From Corylus avellana (lineage: Eukaryota; Streptophyta; Magnoliopsida; Fagales; Betulaceae): a stretch of DNA of 64,000 nucleotides. Location of the stretch: NCBI RefSeq assembly GCF_901000735.1, contig NC_081543.1, positions 25,811,515 to 25,875,514 of the forward strand. The letters are read 5' to 3'. Position numbers and translations under genes: made by a program. The notes below the pieces were generated by a model. The model saw only the letters and a program-made list of their open reading frames with translations, had not been told where the DNA came from and searched no databases. Of this stretch, positions 24,869 through 37,575 are shown piece by piece (the first letter of the stretch is position 1; every line of letters begins with the position of its first letter).

Positions 24869-26386
24869 CTCCCCCAACCAGCTTGTTCTTAGTCTCTAGC
24901 AATGCAAGCGACTCAAAACAAAGCACAAGAACAAAGACTCAAGGAAAGTTCTTTTTTTTTTTTTTTTCAAAGCAACAAGAATTAAAGGTGAAAACATTAA
25001 TAACTACCAAAGAAATTTCAAATGTCTTCAAAATCAATGTGAGTGAAAAATGTAGCCAATACAAACACTCTCTCAGTGTCCAAATAAACATGACATCAAA
25101 TTTCTATCATAAATCATGTTTTGATTCAAGCCTTACTGGTGTTAACACTCAACAATTGAAATCACTCTGAAATATGTGTAACACTCTCAAGTATATGTGA
25201 GTAGAATAATGTAAGCAAAATCAAACATCTCACATATACATCAAATGAAAAACGCTTAGTCAAGATAGAACAAGTAGTCTTATGAAAGGATGCCAAAAAT
25301 AATTTACACCACTCTCATTGATTTGTCATGAACATGTTTGAACCATACACTCCCCAAGATCAAATAAGGACTTTTATTTGGACGTAATGTAGGTTTAAGA
25401 AAAGGGAAATAGATAACAAAAATGTGATGGTAAAAGTGAAAAGTGTTTCAAGATAATTGGAACTTCAGCTTCTTTTGTATTTTCAATCAGTTTCTCTCTC
25501 CAATTTTCCTTCAATAAAGCACTCATTTCTTTTCCATAGTATACCTTCCACCCTTGAACATCAACATTTTTTTTTTCTTCTCTTTCAATCTTTACTTTTG
25601 ATTTTTTTTTTTTTTTTGTCATCTTCTTTTGAATCACTAATCCACCACACTGAGATAATTTGATAAAATTCATTCTTGAAACACTTGAGAAAGGGTTTAA
25701 GAAAGAAAGTCTAATTATACGGCTCAATGGGGTGACTAGCAACAATGTATCATACAAAGAAAGTTGAGGCTCAAAATAAAGAAAAATGGCATAATCTCAT
25801 TGCTCAAGGATTTGCATAGTTCTTCAATATTCATGACTTCAAAAGATTCAAGTGCGGCATAAAATATATGATTTTTGCATTCGGCCAAATAGAAGAGTAA
25901 TGCGACTAACACAACAAATTTATTTATGCGCTTTCAAATGAAATATGATCTCATGAAAACTTACCCTCTACAAAGAATGATTGGCTCAAAACTCACAAGG
26001 GTTACAAATCTTTGCATTTGTTATCCTCAAGATATTCTAAGTCACGTCTATCCTTAACAAAGAGTCATGTTTATGTGGCTACGTGCATGTGCAATAAATT
26101 GAGCATGAAGGCAGTGAAATTCTTTAACAGAAGTAGCATAATGAACTTAAAACATAAAATTCATGCTAAAGAAGGAAGCATTTTGTTTTTTTGACAGAAA
26201 AATCTAAGCATAACACAACTATGTCCCCCCCAACCTAAATCAAACATTGTCCTCAATGTGTTCATTCTTACCTCAAAAGCATGAAAATTATATTGATAAC
26301 AAGTACAAGGTGTAAAAATAAGAAAGATATTACCTGATTGAGCTTGTACCTCATGACTGCTATCAACAAAGAATTAAGGATTAGAG
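24869..26386 (-). mobile_element. Element X 3' noncoding region, distal part (copy 2)
   Basis: It is collinear with 15921-17430 and ends at the CACAT target duplication of Y (26387-26391). No gene is seen. Confidence 0.65.
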
Positions 26387-26391
26387 CACAT

Positions 26392-26843
26392 TGTTGTGCA
26401 AATTATAATTACTCGCAAGTGCACGAATCAATTGTAGTAAATGGATTGCTAGTGCGAGGTCAATCTCACAAGGAATTGTGTTCATGAAAGCAATTTTAAA
26501 TCTAAATTAATTGCACCCTAATCTAGTTCCAAATTTTGNNNNNNNNNNNNNNNNNNNNNNNNNNNNNNNNNNNNNNNNNNNNNNNNNNNNNNNNNNNNNN
26601 NNNNNNNNNNNNNNNNNNNNNNNNNNNNNNNNNNNNNNGATCGTAGCATCCTGCGCTCGATCGCAGGTCGGTTGTCTGCTTCTCCAAAGTGTGCAATTTT
26701 CATATAAATCCTGCAGCTTTCCCATAGCAACCTACAAAGCACTAAAAACACAAAACTAACCCAAAATATCTGATAATAACACAGGTAAAGGAATAATAAA
26801 ATTAAATTAAAGAGTCCAAATATGCAATATTTGGCATATATCA
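26392..26843 (-). mobile_element. 3' LTR of element Y, second copy, interrupted by a gap
   Basis: Both LTR ends are present (TGTTGTGC at 26392 and TATATCA ending at 26843). About 800 bp of the middle, including the TATA box, fall into the gap at 26539-26638. Confidence 0.8.
26539..26638. other. Assembly gap, 100 N
   Basis: It lies inside the Y 3' LTR; the missing part corresponds to about 17583-18512. Confidence 0.99.
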
Positions 26844-28326
26844 AACACCCCCAAACTTAACTTTTGCTAGTCCCTTAGCAAAAAAAAAAAAAAAAAAAAN
26901 NNNNNNNNNNNNNNNNNNNNNNNNNNNNNNNNNNNNNNNNNNNNNNNNNNNNNNNNNNNNNNNNNNNNNNNNNNNNNNTGCATTTAGCATATGCAACAAG
27001 CCTTTTAAACCCCTAGGCATCCCTAGAAGACGAGTGAAGTCTCGTGATGGCTTAACAGGAATGATACCCACAAACATTGCAGCACTATGTTGTTAACAAA
27101 AAAGAATTTTCACATAAACCATAGTTCTTGTTTAATAGCAAGCTTAAAAAGACAAACACCATCATTACAGTCAAAAGGAAATCCAAAATCCATTCACTCA
27201 TAAATGGATAATTGAGACTTCATATGTTCTGAAAAGTGCAAAGTGTAATTAACATATAAATATGAAGCTTTTAGCTAAAACTCAAGACAAATTCTATGAA
27301 ATTTGTAAGAATCCCTAACAGATGAAACAACCAAGGCAAGATATGCAATTTATTATTATTATTATTATTTTTTACAGGCTCTACAATGTCTAATTCCCTT
27401 AAGCTTTCTAATTGACCCATGTAACAAGTGTTAGGCCAATGACTCCCAAGCGACTCCAAAGCCAAATGGCTTTAGGGCACTAAATGTAGAACATCCCTAA
27501 GGGCTTATTAACTCAAGTCAAAAAGGCTACAGAGCTAGACGAGCCATACCATTAATCAACTTAAATTTCACACCTTTTGACGCAAACACTCAATGCTTAA
27601 CGAGGCTAGATATCTGGTTACTCAGTGGAAAACTCAAAATGATGAGTTTTAATTAATTTATTTTTTTTAATCTTGCAACCCAGGGTTATTTATCAATAAG
27701 TCATTAAACAAATCTCAAAAGGAATACGCTTAAGCTCAAACATCATACTTCACAAAAAACATGCTAATGTGCTCATAAAAATTTGTCTCAAAACAAGTGA
27801 AATCTCTTTTACCCAAAAGTATGTCAAAAGACTTAGATTCATAATGACATAATGATGTGTTCAACCCTTCAAGCAAGCCAATGAAATGCAAACCATAGTC
27901 ACAATTTAACTCAAACTTGACAACAACATAGTACAATTATTATTATTAAATTATTATTTTCTATTAAACTAAACAAATAAGAACAACAATAAACAAACAA
28001 AGTGTTTATTTATTTATTTTTTATAAAACTAAACAAATAAGAACAACAATAAATAGACAAAGTGTTTTTTCATACCCCCAAACTTGAATTACACATTGTC
28101 CTCAATGTAGGCAGAAAAACAATACCAAGAGGTGTAGGGAACCAAAGTGAGCAAAGAGACGACTCCCAAACTTACTCGTGAAAACACCCGTCCTGAAAAA
28201 CAGAACAATAAACAAAAATAAACATAAACAAAACAAAAGCATATGACTAAAAATAAAAGGAAAAGAGGGGTGCCTCCCATAAGTGTTAAGTTTACAGTCT
28301 TTAGCTAGACTTTTCACCGCCGATGA
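26844..28326 (-). mobile_element. Element Y polypurine tract and 3' noncoding region (copy 2)
   Basis: A polypurine tract (TTTGGGGGTGTT on minus) adjoins the LTR. A second purine-rich signal, AAGTTTGGGGGTATG after ATTGAGGACAATG, lies near 28074-28106. A homopolymer and a 79-N gap (26900-26978) break it. No env-like frame is seen. Confidence 0.65.
26900..26978. other. Assembly gap, 79 N, after poly-A
   Basis: It follows a run of A; the first copy has an A-rich stretch at about 18758-18785 at the same place. Confidence 0.99.
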
Positions 28327-28987
28327 TTAAGTAGACGATGTAGGATCTGCCAAGGGCAATTCCTTAATCTCCGGAATCTTCAGTTCCAAGAATGGCTTCA
28401 AGCGCTGACCATTGACCTTGAAAGTACTTCCATTCTTGGGATCCTCGATCTCGATGGTCCATGAATAGAAATTGCGCGCACTATGAATGGTCCAGTCCAT
28501 CGGGATTTGAGCTTCCCTGGAAACAGATGCAGACGTGAGTGTTAAAGGAGGGCTTTCTGACCAACTTCAAACGATCTTCTCAAAATGTTCTGGTCATGAT
28601 TCTTCTTCATCTGAGCTTTGTACTACTTGGCACAGTCATACACATTATTCCTCAATTCTTCTAATTCATCGAGCTGTAGCTTCCTTTGATCGCCAGCCAT
28701 GGTGAGACTGAAATTCAGCTGCTTGATAGCCCAATACGCCCGGTGCTTCAATTCAGGTGGCAAGCCTTTCCATACACGAGTCGGTAGGGAGACATGCCAA
28801 TTGGCGTCTTGAATGCAATCCGGTATACCCACAAAGCATCATTGAGTCGAAGAGCCCAATCCTTCCTTTTCGGGTTCACCGTCTTCTCTAATATCCTTTT
28901 GATTTCTCTGTTGGATATTTCAACTTGCCCACTTGTTTGAGGATGGTAGGGAGTTGCAACTTTATGAGTGATGCCATATTTCTTCAT
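28327..28987 (-). pseudogene. Element Y integrase, catalytic Glu region and C-terminus
   Basis: It continues the integrase after an in-frame stop just before MKKYG. It holds [17 protein letters not shown] with the third residue of the DDE triad, then [15 protein letters not shown], where the frame shifts, then KLQLDELEELR. The tail toward 28327 has further stops. It cannot give a full-length protein. Confidence 0.8.
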
Positions 28988-28990
28988 GAG

Positions 28991-30175
28991 TTACTCAAAA
29001 AATTGGTTGCAGAAATGCTTCCCTCCATCGCTGATGATGGCACGTGGTGTCCCAAACCGTGAGAATACATTTTCCTTCAGAAATTGCAGCACAACTCTAT
29101 GATCATTAGTCTTGCATGCAATGGCCTTCACCCACCTGGAAATGTAATCCACCGCCACATGGATGAAGAGATACCCATAAGAATTAGGAAAGGGCCCCAT
29201 GAAATCGATGCCCCAAACATCAAACAGCTCCACAATAAGGATCGGGTTCAGTGGCATCATATTCCTTCTTTCAATGCTCCCCAACTTCTGGCATCTATCA
29301 CAGGCTGAACAGTAGGCATGGGCATCATGAAAAATAGAAGGCCAATAGAATCCACTTTGAAGAATCTTCACTGCGGTCTTTTTAGAACTGAAGTGGCCTC
29401 CACATGCATGATCATGACAAAAAGAGAGGACATTTTGCTGTTCACTTTCAGGAATGCATCTCCTTATAATTTGATCTGGGTAGTAATTGAACAGGTAAAG
29501 ATCATCCCAAAAGAAGTACTTCGCCCCAGCCAAGAATTTTGATCTGTCTTGCCTGGTTGAATGTGATGGCATCTGGGCAGTGGCGAGGTAGTTCATAATG
29601 TCTACGAACCACGGTGCAGGAGTCTGAGAGATGTGCATAAGTTGTTCATCAGGGAATAGCTCAGTAATAGGCACAACATCTTCATTGAAGTCCACAACTA
29701 GGCTGGATAAGTGGTCAGCTACAACATTCTCGGAACCCTTCTTGTCTCGAATTTCAATATCAAACTCTTGCAGTAACAGAATCCACCGGATGAGACGAGA
29801 TTTAGCATCTTTCTTTGACATAAGGTACTTCAAAGTAGCATGATCCGAGTAGACTAAGACTTTAGACCCTAGCAAGTAGGATCTAAACTTATCAAGAGCA
29901 AACACTACAACCAACAACTCATTTTCAGTGGTGGAGTAGTTGAGCTGTGCATCATTCAGGGTCTTGCTGGCATAGTATATGACATGCGGAAGCTTTTCCA
30001 CTCTTTGCCCCAAAAAGGCTCCTACAGCATAATCGGAGGCATCACACATTATCTCGAATGGCACTCCCCGATTAGGTGGCTGAATGATTGGTGTATAAGT
30101 TAAGGTCTTCTTCAAAATCTCAAAGGCTGTTTGGCACTTGTCATTAAAATCAAAAGGAACATCTTTTGCCAACAA
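28991..30175 (-). pseudogene. Element Y RNase H and integrase N-terminal part (Athila pol)
   Basis: An open stretch of 394 codons. First comes RNase H of the Ty3 type ([33 protein letters not shown]), then the integrase zinc-binding region with paired His and Cys (HACGGHF and CSACDRC), then the catalytic core with [10 protein letters not shown] (first Asp) and IISDGGKHF (second Asp). It ends at a stop that interrupts the integrase before its Glu. The wording of the RNase H and integrase motifs and the gene order place it in the Athila lineage. Confidence 0.85.
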
Positions 30176-30199
30176 TTTACATAGAGGCCATGGTATCTT

Positions 30200-30299
30200 N
30201 NNNNNNNNNNNNNNNNNNNNNNNNNNNNNNNNNNNNNNNNNNNNNNNNNNNNNNNNNNNNNNNNNNNNNNNNNNNNNNNNNNNNNNNNNNNNNNNNNNN
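30200..30299. other. Assembly gap, 100 N
   Basis: It falls between the reverse transcriptase palm and the RNase H of element Y. Confidence 0.99.
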
Positions 30300-31004
30300 A
30301 TTCTTCTCCTTAAACCGTACCAACACTAATGTGAGATGATGCAGGCACTCCCCAAATGATGAACCGAAGACTAAGAAATCATCCATGAAGATCTCTAGGT
30401 GACGTTTAACCATATTTGAAAAAATGCTGATCATGCATCGCTGAAATGTAGCAGGTGCATTGCACAACCCAAACGGCATACGGCGATATGCAAACGTACC
30501 GAAAGGACAAGTGAAAGTAGTCTTCTCTTAGTCTTCAGGGTCCAGCAGAATTTGGTTGTAGTCTGAGTAGCCATCAAGGAAACAGTAGAAATCATGGCCA
30601 GCCAATCTTTCCAACATTTGATCAATGAAAGGTAGAGGAAAATGATATTTTCTTGTTACGGTATTTAACTTCCTATAGTCAATGCACACTCTCCATCCTG
30701 ACTGCACATGAGTTGGGATCAACTCATTGTCCTTGTTCTTGATCACTATAATCCCTGCCTTCTTAGGCACCACATGAATAGGACTCACCTATTTTCTGTC
30801 AGAGATTGGGTATATGATTCCCGCATCCAGAAGTTTACTTACCTCAGCTTGAACTACCTCTTGCATGGTTGGATTTAATCGTCTCTGTGGCTCGTGAGAG
30901 GTTTTCGCATTTTCTTTCTGGTGAATCTTATGCATCACTATTGCGGGGCTGATTCTTTTTATGTCTTCAATTGACCACCCGATTGCTTCTTCATGCTCTC
31001 TCAA
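30300..31004 (-). pseudogene. Element Y reverse transcriptase, broken
   Basis: It includes the Athila-type linker RRLNPTMQEVV, then a stop after ISDRK. Next come GWRVCIDYRKLN, FIDQMLERLAGH, another stop in the ...DPED region where the family has Gln, MPFGLCNAPATFQRC, and the catalytic FMDDF motif. The gap at 30200 removes the rest. At least two nonsense changes make it non-functional. Confidence 0.85.
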
Positions 31005-31019
31005 GACATTTAGCAGCTT

Positions 31020-31767
31020 TTATTCTTGATCATTATCCAGGTCGGCAACAATGATCACTGGCAGAGATTCCATTTGATCCAGATACTTGTACTTCAGGGT
31101 GTTTGGTAGAGGCTTCAACTCCCGCTTGACAGGCTCAGGTGCTAATGAAGATGGATCAGATGATGATGTCTCAGTGATTTCTTCAGTCTCAGTCTCTATC
31201 TCAGAAGTTTGGTCCAACAAGGTGTCATCTTGTTCCAATAGTGTATCCAAGTCCAAGTCACCTCCCAATGCAATCAGGCATTCTCCCAAGGGGTCTTCCA
31301 TATTCGTTTCATTGACAATCTTTTCCACTATCTCCTCAATCAAGCATGTGCTTCTAACCTCTTCATACTCAAATGGCTGACTGCTGATATCAAAGATGTT
31401 CGGCTCTACAGTTGATTAGGGCATTAGCCGTAGCTAAAAAGGGACGCCCTAATATGATTGAAACTTGAATCTCCAAATTTGCCACCGACTCTATATCTAA
31501 AATGATGAAGTCCACAAGGTAGTAAAATTTATCAACTTTGATCAGAACGTCTTTAGTGATTCCCCTTGGGACCTTCACAGATTTGTTAGCCAACTGAAGT
31601 GTAATTGAAGTGGATTTCAGCTCTCCCAATCCCCCCTGAACATATACTGAATATGGCAGGAGATTTTCCAAATCCAACAGAGCTTTTTCAACTCGGTTGT
31701 CACCAATCTTGCAAGCAATGGTAGGACATCCAGGGTCCTTATACTTGACAGACATCTTGTATTGCAA
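31020..31767 (-). pseudogene. Element Y aspartic protease and linker
   Basis: Two reading frames, 31767-31390 and 31343-31020. The first has the retroviral-type protease fold sequence (IGDNRVEKALLDL, then ADKSV-like and IILGRPFLATA), but the catalytic Asp-Ser/Thr/Leu-Gly-Ala region is damaged: after ALLDL the Gly-Ala step is missing. The second is the acidic linker before reverse transcriptase. Confidence 0.75.
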
Positions 31768-31779
31768 AATAGAGCTGGC

Positions 31780-33826
31780 CTACTCAGTCAGGAAAGCTTT
31801 CTTAGGGACATTCGTCTTCCTCTTGATGGTTACCAAATCCTTCAGAAATTTAGCACAAGAAGGCACTTGCTGGATTGCATCTAGGAATGGAATGTTGATC
31901 TGCACTTCCTTGAACACTTCCAAAATGTCATCGAACTTCAAGCTTTGCTTTGGCGCCATCAGTCTCTCTGGATATGGAGCTTCGGGAACATATTTTCTAG
32001 GATGATCCCCAGCACTTGGAATGATAGTGTCTGGTCCCATGTCTCCTGCAGGTTTGTCCTGGCTTCCCTTTTCTTTTGAAGCTTCAGTGGCCTCTTCAAG
32101 CATGGCCACTTGATTATCTACTTGTTTTCCTAACCTTATAGTGGTGATGGTTTGCACATGCTCTTGCCCTTTAAGGTTATGCATAGGTTGACTTGGGAAC
32201 TTTCCTTTTTCTCTTTCACCCACTTGATTGGCTGGCTGGCCAACTTGTCCTTCTACCTTGATCATGGCCTGCTTAAGTTCTTGTATGTCTCTACTATTGC
32301 CCATGGTGGAGTTCTTCAGCTGTTGTATAGCTTGGGAGTTGGAATTCTTGAGCTTTTGTATAGCTTGATTATTGCTCAAGTTAGTATTCTTCAACTCTTG
32401 CTTCATCTCTTGCATGTTCTTATCAATTGATTGCATGAATGCTTTCATCATGCCTTCCAATGATGGATGTGGTGTAGGCTGTGGCACTTGATTAGATGGC
32501 TGGAACTGATTCTAAGCTTGTGAGGTACCTCCCTGATTCAGTGGTTGATTTTGCTTCCAAGAGAAATTGGGGTGATTTCTCCACCCTGGATTGTAAGCCT
32601 CAGAAAACGGTCCATTTGTGGGTTTTTTGTACTCATTGAAAGCATTGACTTGCTCAATCGTGTACTCTATTGATAGAGTTGAGCAGTTTTGAGTGAAATG
32701 CATTGGACTGGCACATAACCCACATACGTCATCTTGGTAAGTATCTACTGCATTCACTGGTTTTTTTAGGGCCATAGTATCAAACTGACGCCTGAAAACC
32801 TTGAATTCCTCCCTTATGTCAGCATCGTTCTTCACCTCATAGATGCCTCCTGTCTTGGGAGCGGGAGGCTGTCTACCCAACTATTTTGAAATCTCATTGT
32901 TGTGCTTGTTCGAACATTTCATCTAAAGTTTTATAAGCTTCATCCCCCGTAAGACTTAAGAATTCTCTACCATTCATAGTCTCAAGCGAGTTTCGCTCAC
33001 TTGGTGTCAATCCCCTGTAGAAAAATTGAACAATCGTCTCATTGTCAAACCCGTGGGGTGGGCATTTCATAGTAAGCTCTTTGAACTTCTCCCAGCTATC
33101 GGTGAATCTCTCCCCCTCTTTCTATCTGAAATTGGTGATCTGTAGACGGAGATTATTGATTTTGGAAATTTGGAAGAATTTGTTGTAAAACTTGCTCTGC
33201 AGCATTTCGAAAGAGGTGATAAATCTAGGTCTATTGTTGAGTAGCCAGGATTTCGCCCTATCATGTAGGGAAAGAGGAAATAACCGAAGATGCAGCGATT
33301 CTGAATGGGACATTTCGCGTATTAACAATTTTGCACATTTCTAAGAAGGACCCCACATGAATGTATGGATCTTCGTTCTCTAATCCTCTAAATGTCAAAA
33401 AAGAATTGATCACACTTGGCTTCAACTCGAAGCGAGTTGCATTAGTAGCTAGCAGTGCTATACATGACGGTATGTTGGTAGTAGTGGGTGCAAGCAGCTC
33501 TTTAAGGGATCTGGGTGGATTTCGTTCTCCCATCTTAACAGACTTTTCCAAATTAGACTCGAAACTTTGAGAATTGGTGGGTGAGTTTGGTGGCTGTCTT
33601 AGATTTTCTCTCGCTGTTCTTTCAATTTTGGGATCAAAAGTACTTAACTTCATATTTAAAGATCTACGACCTAACATGCAAATAGGAACTAACAAACTAA
33701 CAGTTGAACTGAATTGAACTAAATTAAATTATACTAAATTAACTAAACACAATTGCAAGTAGAAATTAATGAAAACAGAAATTAAAAACTCCCAAAAAAG
33801 GACCAAAAGAAATTGGCTAAAATCTA
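31780..33826 (-). pseudogene. Element Y gag, broken into several frames
   Basis: The 5' part (33695-33261) has the DPKIERTARENLRQ start typical of Athila gag. The retrotransposon-gag core (LRLFPLSLHDRAKSWL, 33328-33122) is in another frame. A CCHC knuckle, CX2CX4HX4C (CGLCASPMHFTQNC), and YNPGWRNHPNFSW occupy 32880-32512. A Gln/Lys-rich coiled coil with repeated QAIQ(K/Q)LKNS and the DAIQQVPSCAKFLKDL linker occupy 32487-31780. Multiple stops and frameshifts separate these parts. The contig ends 131 bp upstream of the first frame. Confidence 0.8.
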
Positions 33827-33926
33827 NNNNNNNNNNNNNNNNNNNNNNNNNNNNNNNNNNNNNNNNNNNNNNNNNNNNNNNNNNNNNNNNNNNNNNNNNN
33901 NNNNNNNNNNNNNNNNNNNNNNNNNN
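33827..33926. other. Assembly gap, 100 N, between head-to-head elements
   Basis: Minus-strand gag of Y lies to the left and plus-strand gag of D to the right, truncated at its N-terminus. Confidence 0.99.
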
Positions 33927-35137
33927 ATCGTAAGGAATTCTTTGACTTATGCAAGTTGCAGCCCAAGGCCTAACTCCAGAGAGACTCAGGTTAGTCCTCT
34001 TTCCTTTTTCCTTGAAAGATAATGCTAAACTGTGGTACAATTCCTTGCCTGCAGATTCTATCAATACTTGGGAAGAATTGACCACCAAGTTTCTAAAGAG
34101 GTTTTTCCCAGCCCAGAAGACAAAACAACTTAAAAAGGAACTTCAAATGTTCCAACAACGAGACGGATATTTGTTCTTTGAGGCCTATGATCACTTCAAT
34201 TCCTTGCTTCTAAAGTGCCCACACCACAACATCCCTCAAGATGATCAGGTACAAAGTTTCTATGAAGGTTTAGATGATACTAACAAAGGGATGGTTGATA
34301 TATCTTGTGGAGGTATGCTGATGGAGAAGAGCAGTGAGGAAGCCATAGGGATCTTTGAGAGGTTGAGTGAACACACTCAACAATTTCCATCCAACATGAG
34401 GCATGGTGTAAGGAGCAAAGGCAGGAATGAAGAAAATAGCGGAATGCAAAATCAGATGGCTACTATGCAGAAGGCATTCCTTATGCTTGCAAACGCCATG
34501 ACTACTCAGAGCATTTCTCCCAATCAGCCAGCCAGCCACCCAATTCCAAGTATATGCCATATGTTCTCAAGTAAGTCATACTACTGAAACTTGCCCTTTA
34601 TATTCATTTGCAGATCAGGAGCAAGCGCACTATGTGGGACAAAGCAACTACCCTTACAAGTGCAATTCATACTCCAACACATACAAGCCAGGATGGCAAA
34701 ACCACCCTGATTTATCATGGAGTAACAATCAAAGACAAAAAGGTTCCCAACAAGCAAGCCAGCCAACTCAATACTCAAAATTGAACCAACTGGAGAATAT
34801 GATACACACCCTGGTGGCTTCTCAACAACAGTTCATGACTTCTCAACAGCAGTTCATGACTTCACAACAGCAATTCACGGCTGATAAAAAACAATTCAAT
34901 ACAAAGACTGATCAAGCCATTCAAAGACTAGAAGTGCAAGTGGGGCAAATGGCAAAGGAGTTGAGTGAAGGAAAGCAGGGAGAATTGCCAGCCCAGACAA
35001 TACCCAATCCAGGGGGTCATCAGCAGCTGGAAGCAGTCACTGTTCTCAAGAATGGCAAGGTCATTGGAACTGAAGAGCCACCTCAAGCAACTCTAGAAGG
35101 ACCATCAACTTCTAAGGTAAACAAAATGGAGAAGTAA
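33927..35137 (+). pseudogene. Element D gag, 5'-truncated and frameshifted
   Basis: The contig enters gag just before the core (FPFSLKDNAKLWYNSLP...FFEAYDHFN...LLLKCPHHN). The CCHC region is broken by a frameshift near 34570, after SICHMFSS. The second frame, 34634-35137, has YKPGWQNHPDLSW, three tandem copies of SQQQF(M/T)(T/A) from a 21-bp repeat (about 34817-34880), and the VQVGQMAKELSEGKQGELPAQ segment. It ends at a stop before a run of C at about 35143-35152. Confidence 0.8.
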
Positions 35138-35195
35138 ATGTACCCCCCCCCCCTTTCCTCAAAGGTTAGTCAAACCAAAGAAAGAAAAGCAACTG

Positions 35196-36067
35196 ATGGA
35201 TATCTTTGAGACCTTAAGGAGAGTAGAAATCAACATTCCTTTATTAGATGCAGTTAAACAAATTCCTTCATATGCTAAATTTTTAAACGATTGTTGCGCT
35301 AACAAAATGATGTTTCAGGAGTATGAGACAGTGGCCTTAACAGAAGAGGTTAGTAGTCTTGTTAAGAAAATTAAGACCAAAGCTAACAGATCCAGGTAGT
35401 TTTACCATTCCTTGCAGGATAGGAGATCACTCTTTTGAAAAGGCACTACTGGATCTAGGAGCAGGGGTGAATTTGATGCCGTACATTGTATATGAAAAAG
35501 CTGGGAATGGGGGAGCTTCAACCAACCTCGATCACCTTGCAATTGGCAAACAGAAGCATCTAACGACCAAGAGGTATACTTGAGGATGTTTTGATAAAGG
35601 TAGGCACATTTATTCTACCTGCTGATTTCATTGTATTAGATGTGGAAGAATCTACTCTGCCATCGCCTTTACCGATTATCTTAGGAAGACCCTTTATGAG
35701 AACTATAGATACTACAATAGGTGTGAAAAAGGGTATTGTGAGCATGAAGGTAAATGGTGAGAGGATAGAGTTCAAAATATTTGATGCATTGAAATTACCT
35801 CAAGAAAATTTAGAATGTTTTGATATTTGTATAGTCCAAGATGTTAGTGAGACAGTTTTGCAGGACCAACATAAAGATCCAGTGAAGGCCACCCTCACCC
35901 ATAGTTTCACATGGCAGGACATTGAGCCAAAACCTGAAGATGTTACTGATGAGATTATTGAAATAGTGCATCATCTTAAGGCCTCTCCAAAACACTCCAG
36001 TAAGTATACCCCTCCCTTTGAGATTCTTGAGTCTACTAATACCTCTTTTGTTCCTTCTATTGTCTAG
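35196..36067 (+). pseudogene. Element D aspartic protease region
   Basis: The linker IFETLRRVEINIPLLDAVKQ (35196-35399) is followed in another frame by protease with the intact catalytic ALLDLGAGVN (about 35440-35475), then after a further shift by IILGRPFMRTIDT and VSMKVNGERIEF (35591-36067). At least two frameshifts and a terminal stop interrupt it. The closest relative in the window is element X (54779-56085). Confidence 0.8.
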
Positions 36068-36082
36068 GCACCCAAGCTGGAA

Positions 36083-37575
36083 TTGAAGCAATTGCCAGAC
36101 CACCTAACATATGCCTACTTAGGAGACAACAAGACACTACCAGTCATAATTGCAGCAAATCTTAGCTATGACGAAGAAGAAAAGTTGCTGAGAGTTCTTA
36201 GAGAGCATAAAACTGCTTTGGGGTGGACCATTGTTGACATCAAAGGAATAAGTCCAGCCAAATGCATGCATCAAATCTTTCTTCAAGATGAAGCCAAGCC
36301 AACTAGGGATGCACAAAGAAGACTCAACCCACATATGAAGGAGGTAGTCAAGGCAGAGGTATTAAAATTACTAGGTGTGGGCATCATCTATCCCATCTCA
36401 GACAGTAAATGGGTCAGTCCAGTCCAAGTAATGCCAAAAAAATAGCGGGATCACAGTGGTGAAGAATGAAGATGATGAGCTGATACCCATAAGAGTAACC
36501 ACTGGGTGGAGAGTATGCATTGATTACAGAAGACTGAACAAGGTAACCAGAAAAGACTATTTCCCATTACCCTTCATTGACCAAATGCTAGAGAGGTTAG
36601 CTGGACATAGCCACTATTGTTTATTGGATGGGTATAATGGCTATAATCAGATTGCAATAGCACTAGAGGATCAGAAAAAGACTACCTTCACATGTCCTTT
36701 TGGCACATTTGCCTACAGAAGGATGCCATTTGGCCTATGCAACGCCCCGACCACATTCTAAAGATGCATGATGAGCATTTTTTCAGACATGGAGAAAACC
36801 ATTGAGGTATTTATGGATGATTTTAATGTCTTTGGGTCTAGTTTTGATGAATGCCTCAACCATCTGAAGAGTGTCCTCAAGAGGTGTGAGGAATGCAACC
36901 TAATGCTCAATTGGGAAAAATGCCACTTCATGGTTCAACAAGGCATCGTATTGGGTCACTCTATTTCAAGCAAGGGCATTGAGGTAGATAAGGCTAAGAT
37001 TGACATCATCTCCAAACTTCCTCCGCCTCTGACAGTGAAGGGAGTGAGGAGTTTTCTTGGACATGCCGGGTTCTATAGAAGGTTTATCAATGATTTTTCC
37101 AAGATCTCTAGACCTCTCTGTGCATTGCTAGGGAAGGAGGCCAAGTTTGAATGGACTTCAGAATGCATGACTGCCTTCAACAAACCGAAAAAGCTGCTCA
37201 CATCTGCACCAATAATGAGGGCGCCTGATTGGAGTCTACCATTTGAGCTCATGTGCGATGCCAGTGACTTTGCCGTGGGAGCTGTCTTGGGTCAAAGAAT
37301 CAATAAGGTACCTCATGCCATATATTATGCTTCTAGAACATTGAATGATGCTCAACTAAATTATTCGACCACTGAGAAAGAATTATTAGCTGTCATATTT
37401 GCTTTGGAGAAGTTTAGATCATACGTAATTGGCTCAAAGGTCATTGTATTCACTGATCATGCTGCTTTGAGATATTTGTTTGCTAAGAAGGATGCAAAGC
37501 CAAGATTGATCAGATGGGTATTATTACTGTAAGAGTTTGACCTTGAGATCAGAGATAAGAAGGGCAGTGAGAATG
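36083..37575 (+). pseudogene. Element D reverse transcriptase and RNase H
   Basis: In order: the linker RRLNPHMKEVVKAEV; a frameshift in a run of A at about 36436-36445; GWRVCIDYRRLNKVTRKD; MPFGLCNAPTTF followed by a stop; the catalytic FMDDF (about 36810); [17 protein letters not shown]; and RNase H with [15 protein letters not shown] and [12 protein letters not shown] stop follows LIRWVLLL. Two of the stops (after NAPTTF and WVLLL) look like CAA to TAA, i.e. C to T, changes relative to relatives. Otherwise it is well preserved. Confidence 0.85.
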
